Origin: Gammaproteobacteria bacterium
GTDB taxonomy: Bacteria; Pseudomonadota; Gammaproteobacteria; Steroidobacterales; GCA-2729495
Length of the DNA stretch: 64,000 bases
NCBI GenBank assembly: GCA_016874095.1
Contig: VGVH01000004.1
Location: 62,001-126,000, forward strand
Reading direction: 5' to 3'
Shown: positions 26,673 through 36,646 of the stretch, one piece after another
Layout of the letters: each line of letters opens with the position of its first letter
Numbering within the stretch: the first letter of the stretch is position 1
Translations under genes and position numbers: made by a program
The notes under the pieces: model-generated
What the model saw: only the letters and a program-made list of their open reading frames with translations
What the model was told of the DNA's origin: nothing
Database searches by the model: none

Positions 26673-27158
26673 ATGAGGCAGACTCTGCTGGCTGCGACCG
26701 CGCTGCTGGTCCTGGGCTCGCCCCTTCGCGCCCATGATCTGCCCATGCAATATTTCCGGGCTGATTCGCTGGCCCAGATCACCGACATCCGCAGTGGTCG
26801 TGCGTTCATCATGTTTTTCTGGGCCGCGGACTGCAGCGTCTGCACGGAGCAGCTTGCGCTGCTTCGCGATCTCTCGCGCATGACGCCTCGCGTGCCGCTG
26901 ATCATCGTGTCCACCGATGGCGCGGCTGCCCGCAGCGCCGGCCATGTGCTGGAGGAATACGGGCTCGACAAGGAGGACCTCTGGACCTTCGAAGTCGCCG
27001 GTTCGGCGGCGATCCGCAAGTCCATCGATCCGAAGTGGGACGGGAAGCTGCCGCGCACCTACCTCTACGACGCCTCACATGCCCGGCAGGGCATAACCGG
27101 ACGGCTCGACCGAGGTCAGCTGGATGGCTGGGTGAGGCAGGTCAACGCGATGCACTGA
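26673..27158 (+). CDS. Periplasmic thioredoxin-like (TlpA-type) protein
   Basis: Protein of 161 residues with a signal peptide (MRQTLLAATALLVLGSPLRA). Thioredoxin fold: FIMFFWAADCSVCTEQLALL with CxxC = Cys54-Ser-Val-Cys57, then VPLIIVSTDG and the cis-Pro segment LPRTYLYD. It is probably a periplasmic disulfide reductase or a cytochrome-oxidase maturation helper. In other proteobacteria a thioredoxin-like SenC/Sco gene neighbours regB and regA; this gene takes the same place 32 bases after regA but lacks the Sco His ligand pattern, so the parallel is inference. Confidence 0.85.
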   Translation: MRQTLLAATALLVLGSPLRAHDLPMQYFRADSLAQITDIRSGRAFIMFFWAADCSVCTEQLALLRDLSRMTPRVPLIIVSTDGAAARSAGHVLEEYGLDKEDLWTFEVAGSAAIRKSIDPKWDGKLPRTYLYDASHARQGITGRLDRGQLDGWVRQVNAMH

Positions 27159-27166
27159 CCAGCCGG

Positions 27167-28234
27167 TCAGAGGAAATACTCGTGGCCGTGCGCACCGTGG
27201 GGGTGATTGTGTTCGCCATGGTCATGATCACCGTGCGTGCGGCCCGCCTGGGAAGGGTTGCCGACCGCCAATCCCAGGCTGAATGCCGCCATGGCAGGCA
27301 GGTGCGACATCGCGGCAGCTCGCACCCCCTCTGCCAGACGCGCGACATCGGCAGCCTGAAGCACGGGATCAACCAGCAGCTCCGCTTCCGCATGCAGGCG
27401 GTGCCCTACCCAGCGTGCGCGAACATTGGCGAGCCCGCGAACGCCTTCCACATGCTCTGCGGCATGATGCAGCTCACCGATGATTTCCGGCTCAACACCG
27501 TCGAGCATCCTCGAGAACACCGCCCTCGCTGACTGCCAGACGATGCCGAAGATCAAGGCCGTGATGATCAGTCCGACGATCGGATCAGCCAGCGGGAATC
27601 CCAGCCAGACGCCGAGCGCTCCCAGCACCACGGCGAGACTGGTGAGACCGTCGACGCGCGCGTGGTAGCCGTCGGCAATCAGTGCGGCGCTCTGGATCTC
27701 GCGGCCGACGCGGATGCGGAATACGGCGACGATCTCGTTGCCGACGAAACCGACGATACCTGCGACGGCCACGGCGCCCAGCCAGGAAATGTCCTGCGGG
27801 TTGATCAGACGATCGATTGCCTGCCAGCCAGCAACGACGGCGCTGAACAGGATCAGCGCGACAACGACGACACCCGCCAGGTCCTCCACCCGGCCGTAGC
27901 CGTAGGTGAAGCGCCCGTTCGGCTTGCGACGCGCGAACCAGAAGGCTATGTAGAGCGGGATCGCAGTCGACGCATCCCCGACGTTATGGATGGTGTCGGC
28001 CAGCAACGCCACGCTGCCGGATAACCAGACGACGATCATCTGGATGATGGCCGTGATGGCCAGCCCGATGAACGACCACTTGATCGCCCAGATGCCGCGC
28101 TCGGTTGTCGCGATGCTCGGGTCCACGACCCCGTGGGTGTGGCCGTGCCCGCCACTGTCGTGGTCATGGCCGTGGCCATGAGCCGAGTGCCCATGCAGTC
28201 CGAATCCGAGCCAGTCGAGCGCCGCCCTGATCAT
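27167..28234 (-). CDS. Cation diffusion facilitator with His-rich ends
   Basis: Protein of 355 residues. Six helices with the CDF metal sites: SVALLADTIHNVGDAS (Asp and His on helix 2) and the helix 5 site ADGYHARVDGLTSL (H-x-x-x-D). Both termini are histidine-rich: HGHSAHGHGHDHDSGGHGHTHG after residue 13 and THGDHDHGEHNHPHGAHGHEYFL at the end. CDF proteins export Zn, Co, Ni or Fe from the cytoplasm against protons. It lies 25 bases after a CsoR/RcnR repressor, on the same transcript, which suggests Ni/Co, Cu or Zn efflux induced by metal. Confidence 0.92.
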   Translation of the reverse strand: MIRAALDWLGFGLHGHSAHGHGHDHDSGGHGHTHGVVDPSIATTERGIWAIKWSFIGLAITAIIQMIVVWLSGSVALLADTIHNVGDASTAIPLYIAFWFARRKPNGRFTYGYGRVEDLAGVVVVALILFSAVVAGWQAIDRLINPQDISWLGAVAVAGIVGFVGNEIVAVFRIRVGREIQSAALIADGYHARVDGLTSLAVVLGALGVWLGFPLADPIVGLIITALIFGIVWQSARAVFSRMLDGVEPEIIGELHHAAEHVEGVRGLANVRARWVGHRLHAEAELLVDPVLQAADVARLAEGVRAAAMSHLPAMAAFSLGLAVGNPSQAGRTHGDHDHGEHNHPHGAHGHEYFL

Positions 28235-28259
28235 GGGGTCTCCCGGTTTCGCCCTGTGC

Positions 28260-28568
28260 TCAAAGATAGCGGGTGATTTTCTTGAACTGCTCGATGGTCG
28301 CGCGCTGGTCGCGCGTCGTCGGGCCCATGGCCGCTTCCAGGCAGTGCTCGACGTGGTCGTGAATCAGGACCGACTTGGCGCCCTCCACGGCCTTCACGAC
28401 GGCCTGCAGCTGCTGGGCGATGTCGAGGCAGTCGCGGCCACTGTCGATCATCGCGACGATCGTCTGCAGGTGGCCGCCGGCGCGCTTCAGGCGGTTGACG
28501 ACCTCGGCATGGGATTCATGGACATGAGCCGCAGGCATGGGACGCGGTCTGGCAGATACAGCCGGCAT
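28260..28568 (-). CDS. CsoR/RcnR/FrmR-family transcriptional repressor
   Basis: Protein of 102 residues from ATG 28568 (MPAVSARPRP), preceded by AGGAG. All-helical DUF156 family: EVVNRLKRAGGHLQTIVAMID, then the metal- or electrophile-binding Cys in GRDCLDIAQQLQAV and HDHVEHCLEAA. An N-terminal His-rich HVHESH resembles the RcnR nickel/cobalt ligand set; CsoR-type copper sensing is the alternative. It represses its own operon, which continues into the cation exporter. The operator is the perfect inverted repeat at 28601-28619. Confidence 0.9.
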   Translation of the reverse strand: MPAVSARPRPMPAAHVHESHAEVVNRLKRAGGHLQTIVAMIDSGRDCLDIAQQLQAVVKAVEGAKSVLIHDHVEHCLEAAMGPTTRDQRATIEQFKKITRYL

Positions 28569-28596
28569 GATCTGGCTCCTGACTTTCGCTGACCCG

Positions 28597-28625
28597 ACAA
28601 TATCCCCTCCCAGGGGATAGGTCAA
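28597..28625 (-). promoter_or_regulatory. csoR/rcnR-efflux promoter with perfect operator
   Basis: On the minus strand: -35 TTGACC (28625-28620), a 17-base spacer, and -10 TATTGT (28602-28597). The spacer is filled by TATCCCCT-GGG-AGGGGATA (plus-strand 28601-28619), a perfect 8-bp inverted repeat with 3-base centre that also covers the first bases of the -10. G-tract arms flanked by TA are typical for the CsoR/RcnR family, so binding would block RNA polymerase directly. Confidence 0.8.
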
Positions 28626-28634
28626 TGACGCTGG

Positions 28635-30752
<2,118 letters not shown>

Positions 30753-30801
30753 GGCGACAATGGTAGCGGGAAACTGCGCCGTTTCCCCGTACCATAGGCA
30801 C

Positions 30802-31464
30802 ATGCGGCTACTGCTGGCAGAAGACGACCAGATGATCGGTGAAGCCGTGCGGACAGGACTGCGCCGCCAGGGACTCACCGTCGACTGGGTACAGGACGGC
30901 ATAGCGGCCAAGGCAGCGCTCGGCACGGAAACCTTCGACCTGATACTCCTCGACCTCGGCCTGCCGAAACTCGACGGACTGCAGGTGTTGCGCTGGCTTC
31001 GCGGCACCGGCAGCACGACGCCAGTGCTGATCCTTACCGCGCGTGACTCAGTCAACGACCGGATCAAGGGGCTGGACGCGGGTGCCGATGACTACATCAT
31101 CAAGCCTTTCGAGTTCGAAGAGCTGGCCGCTCGCGTACGTGCGGTCTCGCGGCGGAAGTCGGGACGTGCCGACAACGTCATCGAGCACATGGGCGTCACG
31201 CTCAACCCGGCCAACCGTGCGGTCACCCGCGATGGCGAGAACGTGAGCCTGTCGCAGCGCGAATTCTCGTTGCTCGAGGCCCTGCTCGAGCGGCCAGGCC
31301 AGGTGTGGTCCCGCAGCCAGCTCGAGGAGCGCCTCTACGGCTGGGGAGAAGAAGTCGAAAGCAACGCCGTAGAAGTGCACATCCACAACCTGCGCAAGAA
31401 GCTGGCCCCGGAATTCATCCAGAACGTCCGTGGTGTCGGTTATCGCGTCCGCGCGACGCAATGA
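30802..31464 (+). CDS. OmpR-family response regulator (PmrA/QseB-like)
   Basis: Protein of 220 residues. Receiver domain [16 protein letters not shown] with phospho-acceptor Asp51 in [13 protein letters not shown] and [14 protein letters not shown]; then a winged helix with [32 protein letters not shown] and IHNLRKKL...GVGYR. The nearest experimentally known relatives by motif are PmrA and QseB. It starts at ATG 30802, and its stop overlaps the kinase start in ATGA. Two TTAA-type boxes downstream of the kinase (32767 and 33030) look like its own binding sites. Confidence 0.92.
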   Translation: MRLLLAEDDQMIGEAVRTGLRRQGLTVDWVQDGIAAKAALGTETFDLILLDLGLPKLDGLQVLRWLRGTGSTTPVLILTARDSVNDRIKGLDAGADDYIIKPFEFEELAARVRAVSRRKSGRADNVIEHMGVTLNPANRAVTRDGENVSLSQREFSLLEALLERPGQVWSRSQLEERLYGWGEEVESNAVEVHIHNLRKKLAPEFIQNVRGVGYRVRATQ

Positions 31465-32771
31465 AAACGATCAGGACGCGACTGCTGGTCTGGCTGCTGT
31501 CCGCGGTCACCGCCGCTGGCCTCTCGAGCGCGCTCACGCTGTACTCGGCGGCGCTCGATGGTGCGGGCCAGGTGTTCGACGAGCAGCTCCAGCAGACCGC
31601 GCTGTCATTGCGCGACCAGTCCTTTGAATTCGCATTGCCGCCGCAACTGCCGGCTCAGCAGACCCGCAACAGCGTCCTCGTCCAGGTGTGGACCGGTGCG
31701 GGCGTGCGTGTGTACTTCTCCGAGCTGTACCGGGAACTGCCAGGGCTGCAAAGGGCCGGTTTTTCGGATGTGCAGGCCGGTACGTTAGCCTGGCGCGTGT
31801 ATTCCCTGCCCAGTCGCGGCTACGTCATCCAGGTTGCCCAGCCGCTTGCGGTGCGGCAGCAACGGGCAGTCGCGCTCGCCATCCAGACACTTACGCCGCT
31901 TGCACTCATGCTGCCGGTGCTCGGGGCTGCAATCTGGATGATCGTCGGCACTCAGCTGAAACCGCTCAGCCGACTGGCCGACTCGGTGCGCACCCGCAAG
32001 CCGGATGCGCTCGAGCCGATTTCCGACGCGGGCGTTCCCGATGAAATCCGGCCAGTCGTTGCCGCGCTCAACGACCTGCTGGCGCGCCTGCGTGCGGCCA
32101 TCGAGGCACAGCAGACGTTCGTCGCTGATGCCGCTCATGAATTGCGTACGCCCCTGACAGCGGTACGCCTGCAGGTGCAGCTGGCCGAAAGCGCCGGAAG
32201 CGAAGCGGAGAAGGAGACCGCATTCCGCCAGCTGCGTTCGGGAATCGATCGCGCTGCGCGACTGATCGAACAGATGCTCGACCTCGCCCGCCATGAAGCA
32301 GCGCCGATGCAGATGCAACCCGTCTCGCTGGATGCGCTGGCTCGTGATGTCGTTGCGGACCTGGCGCCGCTTGCCGACGCGCGCTCGCAGGATTTCGGCA
32401 TCGCCGACACAAGCGCCCAGACGGTCATGGGTGATCAGCACGCATTGCGCATGCTCATCAAGAATCTCGTCGACAACGCGATTCGCCATACCCCCGTTGG
32501 CGGTCACATCGATGTCAGCATCGGCTGCAGCCGGGGAACACCGTTCCTGCGGGTTGCGGACACCGGGCCTGGCATCCCGGTCGCCGATCGCAAGCGGGTG
32601 TTCGGACGCTTCTTCAGGGCTGCCGGCAGCCGCTCGCCAGGCACTGGCCTGGGGCTGTCCATCGTCCAGAGCATCGCAAAACAACATAATTTAATCATAG
32701 AGTTGGATGACGTCCCTAGCGGCCAGGGGCTGAGGGTTACAGTCAAGTTCCCAGCCGTTTCCGCCGTTTAA
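31461..32771 (+). CDS. Sensor histidine kinase (PmrB/QseC-like)
   Basis: Protein of 436 residues. Two membrane helices (about residues 8-29 and 145-167) enclose a ~115-residue periplasmic sensor. A HAMP-like region follows, then the H-box FVADAAHELRTPLTAV, N-box LIKNLVDNAIRH, and G-boxes VADTGPGIP and GTGLGLSIV. It is the partner of the upstream regulator by 4-base overlap. The periplasmic part lacks a recognisable metal site, so the signal (cations, peptides or envelope stress) is unknown. Its stop codon lies inside the first putative regulator box. Confidence 0.92.
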   Translation: MKTIRTRLLVWLLSAVTAAGLSSALTLYSAALDGAGQVFDEQLQQTALSLRDQSFEFALPPQLPAQQTRNSVLVQVWTGAGVRVYFSELYRELPGLQRAGFSDVQAGTLAWRVYSLPSRGYVIQVAQPLAVRQQRAVALAIQTLTPLALMLPVLGAAIWMIVGTQLKPLSRLADSVRTRKPDALEPISDAGVPDEIRPVVAALNDLLARLRAAIEAQQTFVADAAHELRTPLTAVRLQVQLAESAGSEAEKETAFRQLRSGIDRAARLIEQMLDLARHEAAPMQMQPVSLDALARDVVADLAPLADARSQDFGIADTSAQTVMGDQHALRMLIKNLVDNAIRHTPVGGHIDVSIGCSRGTPFLRVADTGPGIPVADRKRVFGRFFRAAGSRSPGTGLGLSIVQSIAKQHNLIIELDDVPSGQGLRVTVKFPAVSAV

Positions 32772-32799
32772 TACTGGCTTAAGCAAGCCGCCGTAGAGT
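32767..32799 (+). promoter_or_regulatory. PmrA/QseB-like box and promoter of the candidate small RNA
   Basis: TTTAAT-ACTGG-CTTAAG at 32767-32783 is a direct repeat of YTTAAK half-sites with 5-base spacing, as in PmrA-type boxes. Ten bases later comes TAGAGT (32794-32799), matching 4 of 6 positions of the -10 consensus. The box takes the place of a -35 element, which is usual for activated promoters of this regulator class. It lies at the end of the kinase gene. Confidence 0.6.
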
Positions 32800-32805
32800 G
32801 CGAAC

Positions 32806-32937
32806 CATGGAATACGGACGGTGACTGCAATCGAAGGCGCCTGAGGCGTCGGACGCCTGAAGAACCAGTCACCGCAGCGTCCTCCAGACGAGATGAGAAG
32901 GGTAGAAACAAGCCGGGCAATGCCCGGCTTGTTTTTT
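32806..32937 (+). ncRNA. Candidate structured small RNA ending in an intrinsic terminator
   Basis: About 130 bases between the kinase and degP with no credible protein gene. Predicted start is ~32806. Elements: a 9-bp stem pairing 32819-32827 (CGGTGACTG) with 32866-32874 (CAGTCACCG); inside it a 6-bp hairpin AGGCGT-CGG-ACGCCT at 32844-32858; a single-stranded A/G-rich stretch 32880-32907; then a strong terminator. A promoter box lies immediately upstream. I do not recognise a known RNA family. It could be a regulatory RNA of the two-component system, or just a short terminated leader. The rest of the 326-base gap (32938-33097) holds only the degP promoter and leader. Confidence 0.5.
32908..32937 (+). 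terminator. Rho-independent terminator
   Basis: Perfect 11-bp stem ACAAGCCGGGC / GCCCGGCTTGT with loop AAT, followed by TTTTT. It is oriented for plus-strand transcription and would end both the two-component operon and the candidate small RNA before degP. Confidence 0.9.
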
Positions 32938-33029
32938 CGCACCGAAACACCTTGTGAAGTCGAGCGACCGACGCCATCTCGATGAACAAGACATCGCGGC
33001 AGTCTTCTCGGAGCGATGCAGCGTCCAGG

Positions 33030-33062
33030 GCTAAGTCTCGCTTAAGCGTGACAACGTAACGT
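33030..33062 (+). promoter_or_regulatory. Second PmrA/QseB-like box, before degP
   Basis: GCTAAG-TCTCG-CTTAAG at 33030-33046 repeats the layout of the box at 32767: TAA-containing half-site, 5 bases, an identical CTTAAG. After the same 10-base spacing follows TAACGT (33057-33062), again TAnnnT. Transcription would start near 33069, giving degP a ~30-base leader. The shared geometry argues that one regulator controls both promoters. Confidence 0.55.
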
Positions 33063-33097
33063 TCAGCCATCGGGTTGTTGTTACGGGTGACACGCAG

Positions 33098-34552
33098 ATG
33101 CAGGCGGGTCGTTCGAAGAAGGTTTCGTTTGTCACCGGCACCGTCGCAGCCATTGCAATCGGCGCGACCGCTATCCTCCCCTCGGCATGGCTTTCCCCCG
33201 CCAGCGCCGCAATCCCCCAAGGGTCGCGTACAGCGGCGGCGGTGCCGGTATCTTCTCCCGCCCTTCCGGACTTCAGTTCGCTGGTCGAGCGGTATGGCCC
33301 GGCCGTCGTCAATATCACCGTCCAGCAGGAACATGGCGCGGCGAGTCACCGACCCGGCTTTCGTGGTCTGCCACACCCGATGCCGCGAGGCCCTGCGAGA
33401 AGCGAAGGCTCCGGTTTCATCGTTTCGGCCGATGGCCTCATTCTCACCAACGCGCATGTGGTGGATGGCGCCGACACCGTTGTCGTCAAGCTGACCGATC
33501 GGCGTGAGTTCACGGCGAGTGTACTGGGCAGCGACGAGCAGACGGATGTGGCCGTGCTGCGAATCGATGCCCGCAATCTTCCGACCGTGAAGCTGGGCGA
33601 TCCGGCCAGCCTCCGCGTGGGCGAATGGGTTCTGGCGATCGGCTCCCCCTTCGGCTTCGAAAATACTGTCACCGCCGGCATCGTCAGCGCCAAGGGCCGC
33701 TCGTTGCCGGACGATACCTACGTACCGTTCATCCAGACCGATGTAGCGGTAAACCCGGGCAACTCCGGCGGGCCGCTCTTCAACCTGGCTGGCGAGGTCG
33801 TCGGCATCAACTCGCAGATCTTCAGTCGCACGGGCGGTTACCAGGGCGTGTCGTTCGCGATTCCGATCGACGTCGCGATGGACGTACAGAAGCAACTCGT
33901 GGCCGGTGGCCGCATGGTGCGCGGCTGGCTCGGCGTCGGGATCCAGCCTCTCAGCCGCGAACTCGCCCAGGGATTCGGCATGGACCAGCCGCGCGGCGCG
34001 CTGGTCGCCCAGATCACACCCGACAGCCCGGCGGCGCAGGCCGGTTTGCGTCCCGGCGACGTGATCCTGGAATTCGACGGCGAACCTGTCGGTGATGCAG
34101 GCGATTTACCGCCCCTGGTAGGACGGGCCAGGCCCGGCAGTTCGGTTGGACTTGGCCTGCTCCGCGACGGCCGGGAGCTGACGCTCACCGCCCGTGTCGG
34201 AGAATTGCCGGTTCCGGATGGTCGTCGGGCACACAGCAACGATCAGGATACCGAGGATACCGGCGGTGGCCTCGGCGTCGCCGTTGCTGACCTGACTGAC
34301 GAGCAGCGGGATAATTTCGGCCTGAAGTCCGGCGGCGTCGTCGTGACGCGAGTGGTGCCTGGCCCCGCAGCCAGTGCCGGCATCCAGCGTGGCGACCTGC
34401 TGCTTCGCCTGGGCAAGCAGGAAATTTCGAGCGGTAAGCAGCTGCGCCAACTGGTGGCAGCAGCGCCGACGGGGAAACCACTGCCGCTGCTCGTTCAACG
34501 CGGCGCGAACACCCTGTATCTCGCCGTGACACCGCAGGCACGGAACGGCTGA
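33098..34552 (+). CDS. mucD: DegP/MucD-type periplasmic serine protease
   Basis: Protein of 484 residues from ATG 33098, with a long basic n-region and signal helix (VTGTVAAIAIGATAILPSAWLSPASA). HtrA trypsin-like domain: His in TNAHVV, Asp in QTDVAVLRID, Ser in GNSGGPLFN. Two PDZ domains follow (about 265-355 and 385-475; GLRPGDVILEFDG and GIQRGDLLLRLGK). It degrades or refolds damaged periplasmic proteins and restrains envelope stress signalling in related bacteria. The ribosome-binding site is weak. A putative two-component box controls it, which differs from the usual sigma-E arrangement. Confidence 0.92.
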   Translation: MQAGRSKKVSFVTGTVAAIAIGATAILPSAWLSPASAAIPQGSRTAAAVPVSSPALPDFSSLVERYGPAVVNITVQQEHGAASHRPGFRGLPHPMPRGPARSEGSGFIVSADGLILTNAHVVDGADTVVVKLTDRREFTASVLGSDEQTDVAVLRIDARNLPTVKLGDPASLRVGEWVLAIGSPFGFENTVTAGIVSAKGRSLPDDTYVPFIQTDVAVNPGNSGGPLFNLAGEVVGINSQIFSRTGGYQGVSFAIPIDVAMDVQKQLVAGGRMVRGWLGVGIQPLSRELAQGFGMDQPRGALVAQITPDSPAAQAGLRPGDVILEFDGEPVGDAGDLPPLVGRARPGSSVGLGLLRDGRELTLTARVGELPVPDGRRAHSNDQDTEDTGGGLGVAVADLTDEQRDNFGLKSGGVVVTRVVPGPAASAGIQRGDLLLRLGKQEISSGKQLRQLVAAAPTGKPLPLLVQRGANTLYLAVTPQARNG

Positions 34553-34562
34553 CGCAATCCGG

Positions 34563-36632
34563 TCAGGTCCGCGCTTCGCCCTGCTCCCACTGGCTCCAGT
34601 CGCGCCGGTTCTCGACGACATGCACAAGCGCGGCGATGACCCGCCGATCGAACTGGGCATCGGCCATGCGCTGCAGTTCTGCTACTGCCGCACGCACAGT
34701 CAGTCCGTCGCGCCAGGCGCGCGGACTGACCAGCGCAACGAATCCGTTGGCGACCGCGAGCACCTGACCGGCCAGCGTGATGCGCTCACCCGCAAGTCCC
34801 TGCGGATATCCGCGCCCGTCCGGTCGCTCCTGCTTCTGCGCGATGATCTCGGTGACTGGCCCTTCGAACTCGAGCCCGCGCAATAACTCGAGGCCGAGCT
34901 CGACATGCTTCTTCAACAACTGCTGCTCTTCGGGTGACAGCGGCGCTGTCTTCGTGAGGATCTCTACCGGAATCATGATTTTGCCGATGTTGGCGAGACT
35001 TGCGGCCAGGTTGAGCGTACTGCGTTCCTCATCGCTGAAGCCGAGCTCGCGGGCCAGTGCATCGGCAACTTCTGTCATGCGGCGGGCGTGATCCGCCGAA
35101 TAGGGGTCGTGCCTGTCGATGGCACTCACGAGCGTCAGCACCAGTCGGCGCAGCAGATCAGTCTGTCGCTGCTGTGACTGCTGGACCTCCGTGATATCGC
35201 TGAGCACGATCAACGTCGGCTGCCGCTCGCCACCGATTCGCTCCACGGGAATGAAGCTCGCGCTGAAGGTCCGGTCGACGCCGCGGACGGCCATACTGAG
35301 CAACCGGTGTACTGTTGCCCGGCGGCTGGCCGACGCTTCGATGCCCGATTGCAGTTCGCGCTTCACTGCAGACTCGACGACGGCAGCGAGATTGCCACCG
35401 ATAAGGCTGCCGATGGTGGCCCCGACCGCAGCGGCCATCGCCTGGTTGGTGAACAGGACACGCTGATCGCGCGTCACCAGAATAGTCAGTGCATCCAGAT
35501 TGTCGGTGATGTTGTGCAACAGATCGGTTTGCCGCTGCAGCCGGTAAGCCCGGTCGGCCAGCTCCGCAGCCTGGGCGCGGGCACGTACGCTGCTGCCGTG
35601 ACGCCAGGCTGCGAGCGCAACCGCCACCAGGAACAGAAGCAGCAGGGTCAGCGCGGTGAACAGGAATCGACGACGCTCGTCGCCGAGGCTCAGTGCCTGC
35701 ACGGCATCGACCTGCTGCGCCAGAACCCAGTCAAGGCCACGGATCGACCGCGTAACCTGCAGTACGCTCTCCCCGCGGTAGTTGTCGAGCTCGACGAATC
35801 GCCCCGGCTCCTTGACGGCGCTGGCTTCCGCGAGATCGGCACGATCAACCGGCAGGGTGCGACGCAGGGGCGCCGAACCGTCCCGCGTCGGCGACAACAG
35901 CGCCACGGTATCGCCGCGCCGCTCCAGCAGCAGGGCTTCGTTGTCCTCGCCGAAGGCCGGTCCGCGGATGAGCATTGGATACAGCTCGAGCTCGGCGCTG
36001 CGGACGCCGAGCACGACGCCCAGCGCATCGCCCGCGTCCGTCCCGGGAAGGCTGCCCACCGCGATCGCCGCAGCGATGACAGCGCGGTCGTGTTCGTCCG
36101 GCATGAGCGCGACATGGACGCGGCCCGGCTGCTCCAGGGCGCGGCGGCCGATGTCAGCGAAAGTGGCGGCGACACCCGTCAGCCCGGGGGTCACCACGAC
36201 GGTATTGAGCCGCACATCGAGGACCGCCATTCCCGTCGTGCGCGGATTGCTCAGGTTAGCCGGCAGCTGCCCGCCTGCATCGAGGTAGCCGTAGCGGCTC
36301 GCGGATGCCAGCACGAGATTGCGCAGATAACCCAGCGCGCCGAGATCGCCTGCAGTCGGCCCCGACTGCCGTGCCTGTTCGATCTGCCAGAGATAGAAAC
36401 GCAGGGACGCGTTGCCGGCGAGTTCCACCACTTCGCGCCGTTGATTGTCGAGAAGACGGCTTGCAGCGTCCGACTTCGCGTCCGCGACGAGACCCAGTCG
36501 GGCCTCCCACTGGAGAAGGTCCCGCTGCCGCTCCTCGTCGACGTAGGCACCGATGCCGGCGAATCCCGCAACCACGAGAGCCGCGAGCGCCAACGCGGCA
36601 GCCGGGATGGACAGCCTGATCGATTTCTGCAT
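34563..36632 (-). CDS. Membrane sensor with PAS and catalytically degenerate HD-GYP domain
   Basis: Protein of 689 residues from ATG 36632, 14 bases after the LapG-like gene. Order: membrane helix ~7-30; periplasmic sensor ~31-322, CACHE-like in length; helix ~323-342; PAS-like region ~375-485; HD-GYP-like domain ~495-650. In the last domain the His of DHARR (515) and the GYP signature (608-610) remain. However, the HD pair reads A547-N548, the HHE segment reads QKQE (599-602), and both Asp of AVADxFDAL are N629 and V632. Without these metal ligands it should not hydrolyse c-di-GMP. I infer a binding or signalling role, perhaps gating the neighbouring protease as LapD does LapG. Confidence 0.85.
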   Translation of the reverse strand: MQKSIRLSIPAAALALAALVVAGFAGIGAYVDEERQRDLLQWEARLGLVADAKSDAASRLLDNQRREVVELAGNASLRFYLWQIEQARQSGPTAGDLGALGYLRNLVLASASRYGYLDAGGQLPANLSNPRTTGMAVLDVRLNTVVVTPGLTGVAATFADIGRRALEQPGRVHVALMPDEHDRAVIAAAIAVGSLPGTDAGDALGVVLGVRSAELELYPMLIRGPAFGEDNEALLLERRGDTVALLSPTRDGSAPLRRTLPVDRADLAEASAVKEPGRFVELDNYRGESVLQVTRSIRGLDWVLAQQVDAVQALSLGDERRRFLFTALTLLLLFLVAVALAAWRHGSSVRARAQAAELADRAYRLQRQTDLLHNITDNLDALTILVTRDQRVLFTNQAMAAAVGATIGSLIGGNLAAVVESAVKRELQSGIEASASRRATVHRLLSMAVRGVDRTFSASFIPVERIGGERQPTLIVLSDITEVQQSQQRQTDLLRRLVLTLVSAIDRHDPYSADHARRMTEVADALARELGFSDEERSTLNLAASLANIGKIMIPVEILTKTAPLSPEEQQLLKKHVELGLELLRGLEFEGPVTEIIAQKQERPDGRGYPQGLAGERITLAGQVLAVANGFVALVSPRAWRDGLTVRAAVAELQRMADAQFDRRVIAALVHVVENRRDWSQWEQGEART

Positions 36633-36646
36633 GCGTCCGCGCCGAC

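Noticed and set aside
32807-32824. Mini-ORF MEYGR in the candidate small RNA
   Set aside because: Five codons without a ribosome-binding site; chance occurrence cannot be excluded, so it is not listed as a gene.
34563-36632. Active c-di-GMP phosphodiesterase
   Set aside because: The HD pair, HHE segment and both later Asp residues are replaced, so an active metal centre is not expected.
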